64,000 nucleotides of DNA, taken from NCBI GenBank assembly GCA_934691935.1, contig CAKUTH010000007.1, forward strand, positions 186,001 to 250,000, written 5' to 3'. Shown one piece after another: positions 44,173 to 52,668 of the stretch (its first letter is position 1; each line of letters begins with the position of its first letter). This DNA comes from an uncultured Candidatus Melainabacteria bacterium. GTDB taxonomy: Bacteria; Cyanobacteriota; Vampirovibrionia; Gastranaerophilales; Gastranaerophilaceae. The notes beneath the pieces were generated by a model. That model was given only the letters and a program-made list of their open reading frames with translations, was not told where the DNA came from and did not search any database. The position numbers were made by a program, and so were the translations under genes.

Positions 44173-44970
44173 ATGGAAAAATTAGCAGACATCGGCGTAT
44201 TTGGCGGTTCAGGATTCTACAAATTTTTAGAGGACATTGAAGAAGTTCGAGTTGAAACTCCTTATGGAATGCCTAGTGATAGTCTATTTATCGGAAAAAT
44301 TGGAAATCACAAAGTCGCATTTATGCCACGCCACGGCAGAAACCATACGATTTTACCTCATTTGATAAATTATAGAGCAAATGTTTGGGCAATGAAACAC
44401 ATTGGCTGTGAAAGAGTTATTTCACCTTGTGCGGCAGGTAGTTTGCAAAAACACGTCAAACCTGGCGATTTTGTTATTTGTGATCAATTTGTTGACTGGA
44501 CAGACGGAAGAAAAACTACTTTCTTTGAAGGTCCAATTGTTACACACCCTTCTGCCGCTGAAACTTACTGCCCAGAATTACGCGAGCTTGCTATAAAAAC
44601 AGGTAAAGAATTGGGTATTACAATCCATGAACAAGGTACGGTTGTTGTCATCAACGGCCCACGTTTTTCTACAAAATCAGAATCAAAATTCTTTACTAAT
44701 CAAGGCTGGGAAGTTATCAATATGACAGCATTCCCTGAAGCATATTTGGTTAAAGAAATGGATATGTGTCCATTGAATATTTCTTTGATTACCGATTATG
44801 ATGCAGGTTTAGTTGGAGATGTTCCACCAGTTTCGCACCACGAAGTTATCCAAGTATTTAACTCTAACGTTGCAAATCTTAAAAACTTACTCTTTAAGAT
44901 GATTGAAAATATTCCTTCATCAAGAGATAATTGCGAATGCAAAAACACTAAAAAGAATTCACAATTATAA
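44173..44970 (+). CDS. mtnP: S-methyl-5'-thioadenosine phosphorylase
   Basis: MtnP splits methylthioadenosine into adenine and methylthioribose-1-phosphate, recycling the by-product of polyamine synthesis. The 265-residue protein has the PNP/MTAP family signature: IGVFGGSGFYKFL, PRHGRNHTILPHLINYRANVWA, then TVVVINGPRFSTKSES, and INMTAFPEAYLVKEM (substrate recognition; the AFPE in place of the PNP Asn-type motif favours MTAP). The C-terminus is Cys- and Lys-rich. GAGAGG precedes the ATG. A hairpin at 44984-45009 follows, then yggT. Confidence 0.94.
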   Translation: MEKLADIGVFGGSGFYKFLEDIEEVRVETPYGMPSDSLFIGKIGNHKVAFMPRHGRNHTILPHLINYRANVWAMKHIGCERVISPCAAGSLQKHVKPGDFVICDQFVDWTDGRKTTFFEGPIVTHPSAAETYCPELRELAIKTGKELGITIHEQGTVVVINGPRFSTKSESKFFTNQGWEVINMTAFPEAYLVKEMDMCPLNISLITDYDAGLVGDVPPVSHHEVIQVFNSNVANLKNLLFKMIENIPSSRDNCECKNTKKNSQL

Positions 44971-44983
44971 AATATAAATTATA

Positions 44984-45009
44984 CCCTCTCAATCCTTTGA
45001 GAGGGTTTT
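44984..45009 (+). terminator. Terminator/attenuator between mtnP and yggT
   Basis: CCCTCTCA (44984-44991) pairs with TGAGAGGG (44998-45005) around a 6-base loop, followed by TTTT. Eight perfect pairs. yggT starts only 19 bases after it, so the hairpin is either a terminator with separate yggT transcription or a partial attenuator. Confidence 0.75.
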
Positions 45010-45027
45010 AAAAGAAAGGTAAAAATT

Positions 45028-45294
45028 ATGAACCATTTTATACAAGGGATATACAATCTTTTTGAAATTTATTTTTGGGTAATTCTTGTCAGATGTTTGT
45101 TAAGTTTTGTTCCTTCAATCGACTGGGAAAAACAACCATTTGCAATCATCAAAGACTCTACGGATGTATATTTGAATCTTTTCAGACGAATTGTCCCACC
45201 AATAAACGGTTTAGATTTTTCACCAATTATTGCGATAATTGTTTTGCAAATCTTGGAATATTTAATCGTTTCAGGCCTGCTTCTTATTAAATAA
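45028..45294 (+). CDS. yggT: YggT family membrane protein
   Basis: An 88-residue YggT-family membrane protein with two hydrophobic helices: IYNLFEIYFWVILVRCLLSF and DFSPIIAIIVLQILEYLIV. The family motifs RCLLSFVP and LNLFRRIVPPINGLDFSPI are intact. Members are linked to cell division, photosystem or cell-envelope organisation in cyanobacteria and plastids, but the molecular role is unclear. The 3' end overlaps the convergent kinase-like gene by 24 bp. Confidence 0.85.
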   Translation: MNHFIQGIYNLFEIYFWVILVRCLLSFVPSIDWEKQPFAIIKDSTDVYLNLFRRIVPPINGLDFSPIIAIIVLQILEYLIVSGLLLIK

Positions 45295-46233
45295 ATCTAT
45301 GGCTTGTTGAATTTTATTTCGATGAGGTGTTTTTGGGTTTTGAGCTAAAGCCTCTAATTGAGATAGGGTTTGAGGTAATTCTTTAGGGCTTCTGTAATAT
45401 AATTTTTTAAAGAATCTCAAAACGACTTTGTCATCAGCAAAATCAGGAGTTTTATCAAACCCGCCCAAATCATACATTTTATTATAAATAGGTCTATTGT
45501 TTACACTATCTCGATATTTGATACCAAAAAGTTTTACAAAATCAACTGGAGCAGTAGTTTTTGCTATATTACAGTCGATAAACTCAGTTAAACCATACCC
45601 ATTATGCAAATCCGAGATATAATGTTTTGTAAATTGAGTTTTATCAAGGTTATGACCTATATTAAATTTCAAATATGTCCAAGTATTTGCTTCTGCAAAA
45701 TTTCCGTGGATACCATTAAATTCTGGCACCATAAATTTTATTTGGTGATAAACTTTCAACGCTTTATCATGCATAACTTTTTTCCCATTTTTGTCGAAAA
45801 TGGACATTTTAAAAACTTTTGCGGCTACACCACGATCAATGTACTCCAAATTGCCTGTCAGTTGGGTATCAGAAAACCTTCTCAAACATCCATTAAAAAC
45901 ATTATTTACACCATTCATCCAATCTTTCATTGCTTGCGACGGTCTATATGTTTCTGGGTCAAGATACGCAAAATTTTTATCATGGCTAATTTTTTCGTAT
46001 GATGCGCGAATATACTTACTTATATCCCCAAGTGCATTTTGGAAATTTTTAATATCAGTACCACGAGTTGCCTCTGGGAATAGTTTTATAAGTTCTGGTG
46101 GGATATTCCCGACAACAGCACGTTGCATTTGAGGTATGAAAGAATCATAAGTTTTATAATTTATACTGGATTGAAAAAATTTTTTCAACCTTTTAGGATA
46201 ACATCTTTCGTAATTTTCAAAACTTATCTTCAT
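45271..46233 (-). CDS. Unknown protein with divergent protein-kinase-like features
   Basis: This 320-residue protein matches no family by inspection, but the order of motifs resembles a kinase fold: a glycine-containing segment with strands (YIDRGVAAKVFKMSIF, residues 131-146), a lysine in KALKVYH (K160; beta-3-like), a glutamate in a helix (HGNFAEANTW, E181; alpha-C-like), a hinge-like stretch (KHYISDLHNGYGLTEFID, 203-220), and a catalytic-loop-like RDSVNNRPIYNKMYDLGG. Here D242 and N245/N246 are spaced as in D-x3-N, and DLG (255-257) stands where DFG would be. There is no signal peptide. Whether it phosphorylates anything is unknown. Confidence 0.6.
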   Translation of the reverse strand: MKISFENYERCYPKRLKKFFQSSINYKTYDSFIPQMQRAVVGNIPPELIKLFPEATRGTDIKNFQNALGDISKYIRASYEKISHDKNFAYLDPETYRPSQAMKDWMNGVNNVFNGCLRRFSDTQLTGNLEYIDRGVAAKVFKMSIFDKNGKKVMHDKALKVYHQIKFMVPEFNGIHGNFAEANTWTYLKFNIGHNLDKTQFTKHYISDLHNGYGLTEFIDCNIAKTTAPVDFVKLFGIKYRDSVNNRPIYNKMYDLGGFDKTPDFADDKVVLRFFKKLYYRSPKELPQTLSQLEALAQNPKTPHRNKIQQAIDLFNKKQA

Positions 46234-46282
46234 AAGCGTATCAAAACCTCTAAACCAATATTTTGCTAAATTTCAGTAATAC

Positions 46283-46311
46283 TTGTAAAAAATCTTTACT
46301 TATTATATAAT
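46283..46311 (+). promoter_or_regulatory. Promoter of trkA-trkH, leaderless arrangement
   Basis: TTGTAA (46283-46288), exactly 17 bases, TATAAT (46306-46311), then six bases (TTGCCT) and ATG 46318. A start site at the ATG is predicted and no ribosome-binding site is present. Confidence 0.8.
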
Positions 46312-46317
46312 TTGCCT

Positions 46318-47658
46318 ATGAAAATCGTAATATACGGTGCTACAGAAATCGGTTGTCTTTTAGCAACAGAATTCTTTGAGGACCATGATATAACAATCAT
46401 TGATAAAGAAGAAAACAGAAGTGATGAATTTAACAAACTTGATATAAGTTTTGTGCAAGGCAATGCATCGGATATTGATGTTTTAAAAAGTGCCGACATA
46501 AAAGAAGCTGATATATTCATTGCTTGTACAGGCATCGACGAAGCCAATATTGTTGCCTGTCTTACTGCCAAAAAGTTCGGTGGAATTAGAACAATTTGTT
46601 TTGTAAGCAAAGAAGAATACAAAAAGACTTTGAGTTTTGAAAAAAACAACGAACATTTTTGCGACTTTTTTATTGATTACATAATTTGGCCAGAAGAACT
46701 TTTAACACAAGAAATCTTTAGGATTGTAACAGTTGCCCACGCGCTTGATGTCGAAAACTTTGCAGACGGACGCGCAAGACTTTTGGAATACAAAGTCCAG
46801 CCATACCATTCTATTACTGGCAAAAAAGTGAAAGATTGCGGGTTTACAAAAGATACACTAATGGTTGGTTTGACCAGAGATTGCTGTTTATTTATTCCTA
46901 ACGGCGATACTGAAATTCAAGCTGGCGACAAATTAATATTTATGGGAACTTCCCATTCTTTAGATATTTTGGCTGGAACATTTTTCCATGAAAAAGAGTT
47001 TGTCAAATCTGTTTCCATTATCGGCGGTGGTAACGTTGGTTTAATGCTTGCTAAAAGTCTGGAAGCAGTAAAAATAAAAACAAAAATTGTTGAAAAAAAT
47101 TATGAAAGATGCCAATTTTTAGCTGAAAATCTTTCTAACACTTTGGTTATCAACGGTGACGGTACAAATCTTAAACTCCTTGATGAGGAAGAAATTGGCT
47201 CTAGCGACGTAGTCATCAGTGTTACAAACAACGATGAAAGAAACCTATTGTGCTCGCTTCTTTCTAAACAATTGGGTGTAAAAAGAGTAATTGCAAGAGT
47301 TGCAAAGGTTTTGAATATTCCGTTGTTTGAAAAAGTTGGTATTGATATTGCAGTATCTCCAAAAAATTCTGCGATAAATGAAGTTAAAAACGACTTGCAA
47401 GAGAATGATGTGGACATACTCGCAACTGTAGAACAAGGTCAGGGCGAAGTTCTAGAAATTAATGTAGTACCAGAATTTGACGGCAAACAAGTTATGGAAT
47501 TAAAATTTCCTGCTCGTGCAGTAATTGGTGTAATTCTAAGAAGAAACAAAGTGATTATACCAAAAGGTGACACATTAATTACTACAAACGATATTTTGAT
47601 AATATTTACAACAGCCCAAAGTGCACCTGAAATTAAGGAATTTTTTAAGGTAAATTAG
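46318..47658 (+). CDS. trkA: Trk system potassium uptake protein TrkA
   Basis: TrkA is the cytosolic NAD(H)-binding regulator of the TrkH channel. From ATG 46318 (MKIVIYGATEIG) it has 446 residues in the duplicated layout: RCK-N, RCK-C, RCK-N, RCK-C. The second nucleotide site, VSIIGGGNVGLMLA, has a normal GxGxxG (near residue 228). The first, GATEIG, lacks the central Gly, so the first domain may bind nucleotide poorly. RCK-C features include YHSITGKKVKDCGFTKD and GKQVMELKFPARAVIGVI. trkH follows after one base. The start has no Shine-Dalgarno sequence. Confidence 0.94.
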   Translation: MKIVIYGATEIGCLLATEFFEDHDITIIDKEENRSDEFNKLDISFVQGNASDIDVLKSADIKEADIFIACTGIDEANIVACLTAKKFGGIRTICFVSKEEYKKTLSFEKNNEHFCDFFIDYIIWPEELLTQEIFRIVTVAHALDVENFADGRARLLEYKVQPYHSITGKKVKDCGFTKDTLMVGLTRDCCLFIPNGDTEIQAGDKLIFMGTSHSLDILAGTFFHEKEFVKSVSIIGGGNVGLMLAKSLEAVKIKTKIVEKNYERCQFLAENLSNTLVINGDGTNLKLLDEEEIGSSDVVISVTNNDERNLLCSLLSKQLGVKRVIARVAKVLNIPLFEKVGIDIAVSPKNSAINEVKNDLQENDVDILATVEQGQGEVLEINVVPEFDGKQVMELKFPARAVIGVILRRNKVIIPKGDTLITTNDILIIFTTAQSAPEIKEFFKVN

Positions 47659-47659
47659 T

Positions 47660-49105
47660 ATGCGTTTGAATTATCTTGCAAGTGCAATAGGTTTAACAAT
47701 GATGTATATCGGGCTTGTTTTGCTTGTACCGATTTTGGTTGCATTATGCTATGGTGAATACTCATCGATTTTGCCATTTATAACTGCAAGTGTCATTTCT
47801 GCTGGATGTGGCTTTTTTCTTAGAAAATATGTACACAAAGCATCTGAATTAGAAAATTTGAACGACATAAAAAAAGCTGAAGCCTTATTTGTCGTAGCGA
47901 CGTCTTGGGTAATTTTCGGCACAATGTCTGCTATCCCTTATTTGTTTTATGGACTTAGCCCAATAAATGCTTTATTTGAAGCAGTTTCTGGGATAACAAC
48001 TACAGGTGCAACAATATTAACAAACTTTGACTACCCTCACGCTTTTTTCTTTTGGCGTTCGTTTACCCAATGGTTGGGCGGTTTGGGTATCATTGTCTTG
48101 TTTATTGCGATTTTGCCACAATTTGCTGTCGCTGGACGTCAAATGTTTTTTGCAGAAACCCCTGGGCCTACAGAAGATAAATTTACGCCACGCATAAGAA
48201 ACACAGCATCTGCTTTGTGGAAAATATACGGCGGTCTGACAATTATTGAAATTATACTTTTAATCGGAGCTGGCATGCCAATATTTGACGCGATTTGTAA
48301 CTCATTATCAACTTTGTCAGCTGGCGGATTTTCACCAAATCCTGAAAGCATTATGGGGTATCATTCAACTCAAATAACATGGATTGTTTTGGTGTTTACA
48401 TTCTTGGCAGGCGCAAGTTTCAACTTGCAATATAAAGTTTTTGCGATGAAAAATCCGCTAATTCTCTTTAAAAATGAAGAATTTCGCACATATTTTCTAT
48501 TAATAATCTTTATGGCACTACTAATAATGGTGTCATTGGGAGAGCATAATATTTTAAATTCGTTGTTTCAAGTTATAAGCATCACGACATCAGCAGGATT
48601 TGCAAGCGTAGATTTTGAAAAATGGAATTACACCCCAAAATTATTATTATTTGTCGTAATGTTTATGGGCTCTTGCGCTAGTTCCGCTGGCGGTGGAATA
48701 AAAATTGCAAGATGGCTTGTCGTTTTCAAAACGATGAAATGTGAAATAATCAGAATTCTTCACCCTAATGCAGTTGTTAACCTAAAAATGGATAACAAAA
48801 CAATTGCACCTGAAGTCGCAAGACAAATTGTTGTTTTTGTATTTTTCTATATCTTAACATTTGCAATAAGCACGGTATTGTTAGCAATAATTGAACAAAA
48901 TACTTCTGTGGCTTTGACTGGTGCAATATCTTCATTAGGCAATATCGGGCCAGGAATTGCTATAACAACAGGACCTTTCGGAAATTTTGACGGAATACAT
49001 ATACTTTCAAAAATAATTTTTATAATAAACATGTTGGTTGGTCGTCTTGAATTGATACCATTTTTGGTACTTTTACAAAAAGATTTATGGACTTTAAAAG
49101 ATTAA
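47660..49105 (+). CDS. trkH: Trk system potassium transporter TrkH
   Basis: A 481-residue potassium channel/transporter in the cytoplasmic membrane with about ten helices. The four selectivity-filter P-loops are visible: SGITTTGATILTNF, LSTLSAGGFSPNPES, ISITTSAGFASVDF and ISSLGNIGPGIAIT. FLRKYVHK follows helix two. All four filter glycines are kept. The gene starts one base after trkA, so the two are translated as a pair. No terminator separates it from the TolC-family gene, 54 bases on. Length is normal. Confidence 0.95.
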   Translation: MRLNYLASAIGLTMMYIGLVLLVPILVALCYGEYSSILPFITASVISAGCGFFLRKYVHKASELENLNDIKKAEALFVVATSWVIFGTMSAIPYLFYGLSPINALFEAVSGITTTGATILTNFDYPHAFFFWRSFTQWLGGLGIIVLFIAILPQFAVAGRQMFFAETPGPTEDKFTPRIRNTASALWKIYGGLTIIEIILLIGAGMPIFDAICNSLSTLSAGGFSPNPESIMGYHSTQITWIVLVFTFLAGASFNLQYKVFAMKNPLILFKNEEFRTYFLLIIFMALLIMVSLGEHNILNSLFQVISITTSAGFASVDFEKWNYTPKLLLFVVMFMGSCASSAGGGIKIARWLVVFKTMKCEIIRILHPNAVVNLKMDNKTIAPEVARQIVVFVFFYILTFAISTVLLAIIEQNTSVALTGAISSLGNIGPGIAITTGPFGNFDGIHILSKIIFIINMLVGRLELIPFLVLLQKDLWTLKD

Positions 49106-49147
49106 TTTCATCCATAAAAATGAACAAAAATAATATCAAACTCGTTA

Positions 49148-49153
49148 TATTAT
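49148..49153 (+). promoter_or_regulatory. Possible -10 box of TolC-family gene
   Basis: TATTAT (49148-49153) ends 6 nt (TGTAAG) before ATG 49160, with no ribosome-binding site. The -35 position (spacer 17) reads CAAAAA, so this is weaker support than the trkA case. Confidence 0.4.
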
Positions 49154-49159
49154 TGTAAG

Positions 49160-50644
49160 ATGAAAAAGTTAGCCCTGATAATCGCAATATTATTAACAGT
49201 AAACACTTGTTCAGCAAAGGATAGCGCCAAAAACGAAGTAGCAAATACCGCAACAACTTCTCCAAAACTAGTTCAAAGTGTTGAAAAAAATGCAGTCTTA
49301 AATATGAAAGATTGTATTGAACTTGCTTTGCAAAACAGTCCAAAAATAAAAAAAGCAAGATACAATTACGGATTATCAAAAGGGAATTTGGGCATTGCGA
49401 AATCTGGCTATTTCCCGACTCTTGGGGTTGGTACAGGATATAACGTTTCTGAAAGCAAAACCAGCCGAAATAATACCAGCTCAAACATTTATTCTGCAGA
49501 AGCTAGTATCAAACAATTAATTTGGAACTTTGGAAAAACAAATGCAAACATCAAAATGTACAATTTTGACAGAATTGCGGCTTTGTATGATTTTGAAGAC
49601 ATTGTGCTTGATACAATTTTTACAGTAAAAACCAATTACTATGGAGTTTTGGCTGCCAAGGCTACAGTAGATGTTAATCGCGCTAATGTTCAAATAAACG
49701 AAAGAAACTACCAAAGAACCAAGGCATATTTTGATGAAGGCATAAAATCAAAAATCGACCTTGTAAACGCAGAAGTTTATTTGTCTGATTCAAAAGTTAC
49801 TTTGGTAAACTCTGAAAAACTTTACCAAAACGCACTTGTAAAACTAAATAATTCAATGTACATAGCTTTTGCACCAGAATATGAAATTGAGAATACAGAA
49901 ACTTTCAATTTTTCTAATAATTATGCACCTGTAAATCTTGAAAAAATTGATGAGAAAAAAGATTTGAGCAATTTACCAAAAGAAGTTGGCAACGCATTTT
50001 TAACATCTAAAGTTGAAAAAATAAATGTACTAGAAAATTATAAATTTGAGCCATTTCCTTACACATTTGAGCAAGCCGTAAATCTTGCGTATAAAAACAG
50101 ACCTGATTTAAAATCTTTTGACGCAACATTAAATGCTGTTAAAGAAGCCTTGAAATATACCAAAAGAGAATATTTACCTGAAATATCAGCCAGTGCAGGT
50201 TACGGCTACAGAGATAAATACAATGCAAACTCATTTAATGTTGGAGTAAATTTGTCATCATCCGTAAATATAAAGGGGCAAAAGCACAAAATTGATAACG
50301 CTAAAATACAAGTAAAAATGGCAGAAAACGAAATTGAATTAGCTAAACAAGATATTTATTTTGAAGTTCAAGATTTATATATAAATATGGTTCAACTTGA
50401 AAAACAAATTCCATTATTGGCTGTAAAAGTAAAACAAACTTTAGAAAACTTTGAGCTTGCAGATGGACGTTATGCTGTAGGCTTAGGTGACTACATTGAG
50501 CTTCAAGATGCTAAAGTTAACTATAATAATGCACAAGTAAATTATGTGCAAACCGTGTATAATTATAATGTTGCAAGAGCAAATTTAGAAAAAGCTATTG
50601 CTTTACCGCAAAGCGTAACAACAACAATTGAGGATAACAAATGA
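49160..50644 (+). CDS. TolC-family outer membrane efflux protein
   Basis: A 494-residue outer membrane efflux (OEP) protein with a signal peptide (MKKLALIIAILLTVNTCSA, cleavage after CSA at about residue 19). It begins the OEP domain at LNMKDCIELALQNSPKIKKARYNYGLSKG. The two repeated OEP halves are recognisable: the second starts TFEQAVNLAYKNRPDLKSF at about residue 305, with coiled-coil helices and the beta-strand segments ISASAGYGYRDKYNANSFNVGVNLS. It ends in a DIELQDAKVNYNNAQVNYVQ-like helix. It overlaps the adaptor gene by ATGA (50641-50644). Together with the next three genes it forms a tripartite exporter. Confidence 0.93.
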   Translation: MKKLALIIAILLTVNTCSAKDSAKNEVANTATTSPKLVQSVEKNAVLNMKDCIELALQNSPKIKKARYNYGLSKGNLGIAKSGYFPTLGVGTGYNVSESKTSRNNTSSNIYSAEASIKQLIWNFGKTNANIKMYNFDRIAALYDFEDIVLDTIFTVKTNYYGVLAAKATVDVNRANVQINERNYQRTKAYFDEGIKSKIDLVNAEVYLSDSKVTLVNSEKLYQNALVKLNNSMYIAFAPEYEIENTETFNFSNNYAPVNLEKIDEKKDLSNLPKEVGNAFLTSKVEKINVLENYKFEPFPYTFEQAVNLAYKNRPDLKSFDATLNAVKEALKYTKREYLPEISASAGYGYRDKYNANSFNVGVNLSSSVNIKGQKHKIDNAKIQVKMAENEIELAKQDIYFEVQDLYINMVQLEKQIPLLAVKVKQTLENFELADGRYAVGLGDYIELQDAKVNYNNAQVNYVQTVYNYNVARANLEKAIALPQSVTTTIEDNK

Positions 50645-51828
50645 TAAGTTTAGAAAAACTGAAATCAATTCGCATAAAAAAGAGATATTTGGTTACAACT
50701 TTAATAGTTGCAGGTATTGGAATTGTCGGTGTGACTGGAATTACCGCCAAAAATCAAGTTAAATACGATACAAAACAGATTGAGCGTTGCACAATTACAC
50801 AAGTTGTAGAAGCATCTGGCACAATTAACCCCGTTAACACCGTAAGCGTAGGTTCAACAGTGTCTGGGCTTATCAAAGCTATATATGTTGATTATAACGA
50901 TGTCGTTAAAAAAGGTCAGTTAATGGCACAAATTGACCCCGCAAACTTTGAAGCACAAGTTCAACAAAACCAAGCTCAAATAAATAATGCACGCGCAAAC
51001 CTTCAAAAACTCCAAGCCATAGCAGATTATGACCAAAAACAATATTCAAGATACAAAAATCTTTATTCAAGCAATTTTGTTGCCAAAAGTGAACTTGACG
51101 AAAAATACAGCACTTACAAATCTGATTTAGCTCAAATAAACGCTGCAAGAGCTCAAATTAACCAATATCAAGCATCTTTAAAAACAGCATTGACAAATTT
51201 AAGCTATACTAAAATAATTGCACCTGTTGACGGAACTGTTATATCAAGGGAAATCGACTTAGGACAGCCAGTTGCTGCAAGTTTCCAAGCTCCTGAATTG
51301 TTCACTATTGCACAGGATTTAACAAAAATGCAAATTGAAGTGAGCGTTTCTGAAGCTGACATCGGTAAAGTCAAAGATGGTCAAGAAGTCACCTATACAC
51401 TAGACGGATATCCTGATAGCGAATTCACAGGAAAAGTTACTCAGGTTAGACTTTCTCCGACAACTGTTTCAAACGTCGTAACTTACACAGTTATAGTTGA
51501 TGTTAACAACGAGGATTTAAAGCTAAAACCTGGAATGACTGCAAATGTTTCTATTATCACAAATAAAAGTGAAAATGTCTTATGCGTACCTAATATGGCA
51601 CTAAAATTTACGCCTGATATAAACGGACCAAAATACAAAAATCAAGGTATATGGATTTTAGATCACAACAAACCTCAACGCATCGACATTCAAGCTGGAG
51701 CAAGCGATGATACTTCAACCGAAATTATTACAAAATCAAACTTGGAAAATTTATATGTAATAATAGGAATTCAAGGTAAAGACTCCAAAAAGCAACAAAA
51801 CGGTGGTGGCAGACCGCCAATGCCATAA
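50641..51828 (+). CDS. MacA/HlyD-like periplasmic adaptor
   Basis: A 395-residue adaptor with an N-terminal membrane anchor (YLVTTLIVAGIGIVGVTGI, about residues 15-33). In order it shows a lipoyl half-motif (VEASGTINPVNTVSVGSTVSGLI), an alpha-hairpin coiled coil rich in Gln and Ala (about 100-185), the second lipoyl half (IIAPVDGTVISREIDLG), and a beta-barrel and membrane-proximal domain (VTYTVIVDVNNEDLKLKPGMTANVSI). It links the MacB-type transporter to the TolC-like channel. GGGRPPMP forms a Gly/Pro-rich tail. The 27-base gap to the ATPase suggests one operon. Confidence 0.92.
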   Translation: MISLEKLKSIRIKKRYLVTTLIVAGIGIVGVTGITAKNQVKYDTKQIERCTITQVVEASGTINPVNTVSVGSTVSGLIKAIYVDYNDVVKKGQLMAQIDPANFEAQVQQNQAQINNARANLQKLQAIADYDQKQYSRYKNLYSSNFVAKSELDEKYSTYKSDLAQINAARAQINQYQASLKTALTNLSYTKIIAPVDGTVISREIDLGQPVAASFQAPELFTIAQDLTKMQIEVSVSEADIGKVKDGQEVTYTLDGYPDSEFTGKVTQVRLSPTTVSNVVTYTVIVDVNNEDLKLKPGMTANVSIITNKSENVLCVPNMALKFTPDINGPKYKNQGIWILDHNKPQRIDIQAGASDDTSTEIITKSNLENLYVIIGIQGKDSKKQQNGGGRPPMP

Positions 51829-51855
51829 AATAGAAGTAAGGATTTGAAAAAATAA

Positions 51856-52560
51856 ATGCCATTAATCGAAGTAAAAGACGCTATAAAAACATACCAAACG
51901 GGTGAAGATTGTTTCAACGCCCTGAATTGTGTTTCACTTTCTGTTGAAAAAGGTGAATTTGTTGCAATTATGGGAGCGTCAGGGTCTGGGAAATCAACGT
52001 TTATGAACATGCTTGGCACTCTGGATAAACCAAATTCTGGAAGTTATTTTCTTGATGGTATTGACATGCTTTCGCTTGATACTGATAACTTAGCTATGGT
52101 ACGTAACGAAAAAATGGGATTTGTTTTCCAAGGGTTTAACCTTATTTCACGAACAACTGCGTTGGAAAATGTTGAACTTCCTATGATTTATAAAGGAATT
52201 CCAGAAGAAGAACGTATTATAAGAGCAAAAAAAGCCCTCGAAATTGTGGGCTTGGGCAAACGAGAGGATCACATGCCAAACCAAATGTCTGGCGGTCAAC
52301 AACAAAGAGTTGCGATTGCAAGAGCCATAATCAATGATCCGCCACTAATTTTGGCAGATGAACCTACTGGAAATCTTGATACTAAAACGAGCATTGAGAT
52401 TATGGAATTTTTTGTCAAACTCAACAAAAATTTGGGCAAAACAATTGTACTTGTCACTCACGAACCCGATATTGCGCAGTATTGTAAACGAGTGGTGAGG
52501 TTCAAGGACGGGAATATTATTTCTGATGAAATAAACGAACACACAACGATACCATATTAG
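51856..52560 (+). CDS. ABC transporter ATP-binding protein (MacB/LolD type)
   Basis: This 234-residue ATPase powers export of the following permease. Visible motifs are the Walker A GASGSGKST (about residues 38-46), the Q-loop VFQGFNLISRTTALENVELPMIY, the signature MSGGQQQRVAIARAI, Walker B LILADEPTGNLD and the H-loop VTHEPDIA. It belongs to the MacB/LolD/FtsE clade. In this locus ATPase and permease are separate genes, as in LolD/LolC and cyanobacterial DevA/DevC, not fused as in E. coli MacB. No strong ribosome-binding site is visible. An element-filled spacer (108 bases) divides it from the permease. Confidence 0.94.
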   Translation: MPLIEVKDAIKTYQTGEDCFNALNCVSLSVEKGEFVAIMGASGSGKSTFMNMLGTLDKPNSGSYFLDGIDMLSLDTDNLAMVRNEKMGFVFQGFNLISRTTALENVELPMIYKGIPEEERIIRAKKALEIVGLGKREDHMPNQMSGGQQQRVAIARAIINDPPLILADEPTGNLDTKTSIEIMEFFVKLNKNLGKTIVLVTHEPDIAQYCKRVVRFKDGNIISDEINEHTTIPY

Positions 52561-52590
52561 GTGAAAAGTGAAACGTGAAAAGTGAAAAGT
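52561..52590. repeat. Tandem 7-bp repeats (GTGAAAA)
   Basis: GTGAAAA-GTGAAAC-GTGAAAA-GTGAAAA, four adjacent copies from 52561, starting right after the ATPase stop codon. Confidence 0.7.
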
Positions 52591-52627
52591 CCGTTTCGTT
52601 GTACTTTAAATTAACTCAATACCTATT

Positions 52628-52663
52628 CCCTCGTCCCTTGGGAGAGAGGGTTAGGGAGAGGGG
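52628..52663. repeat. Dispersed palindromic repeat, copy B
   Basis: CCCTCGTCCCTTGGGAGAGAGGG (52628-52650) followed by TTAGGGAGAGGGG; the palindrome CCCTCG/CCCTTGGG...GAGAGGG resembles copy A. The last copy of GGGAGAGGGG acts as part of the spacer before the permease gene and may provide its ribosome-binding site. Confidence 0.6.
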
Positions 52664-52668
52664 TAAAA

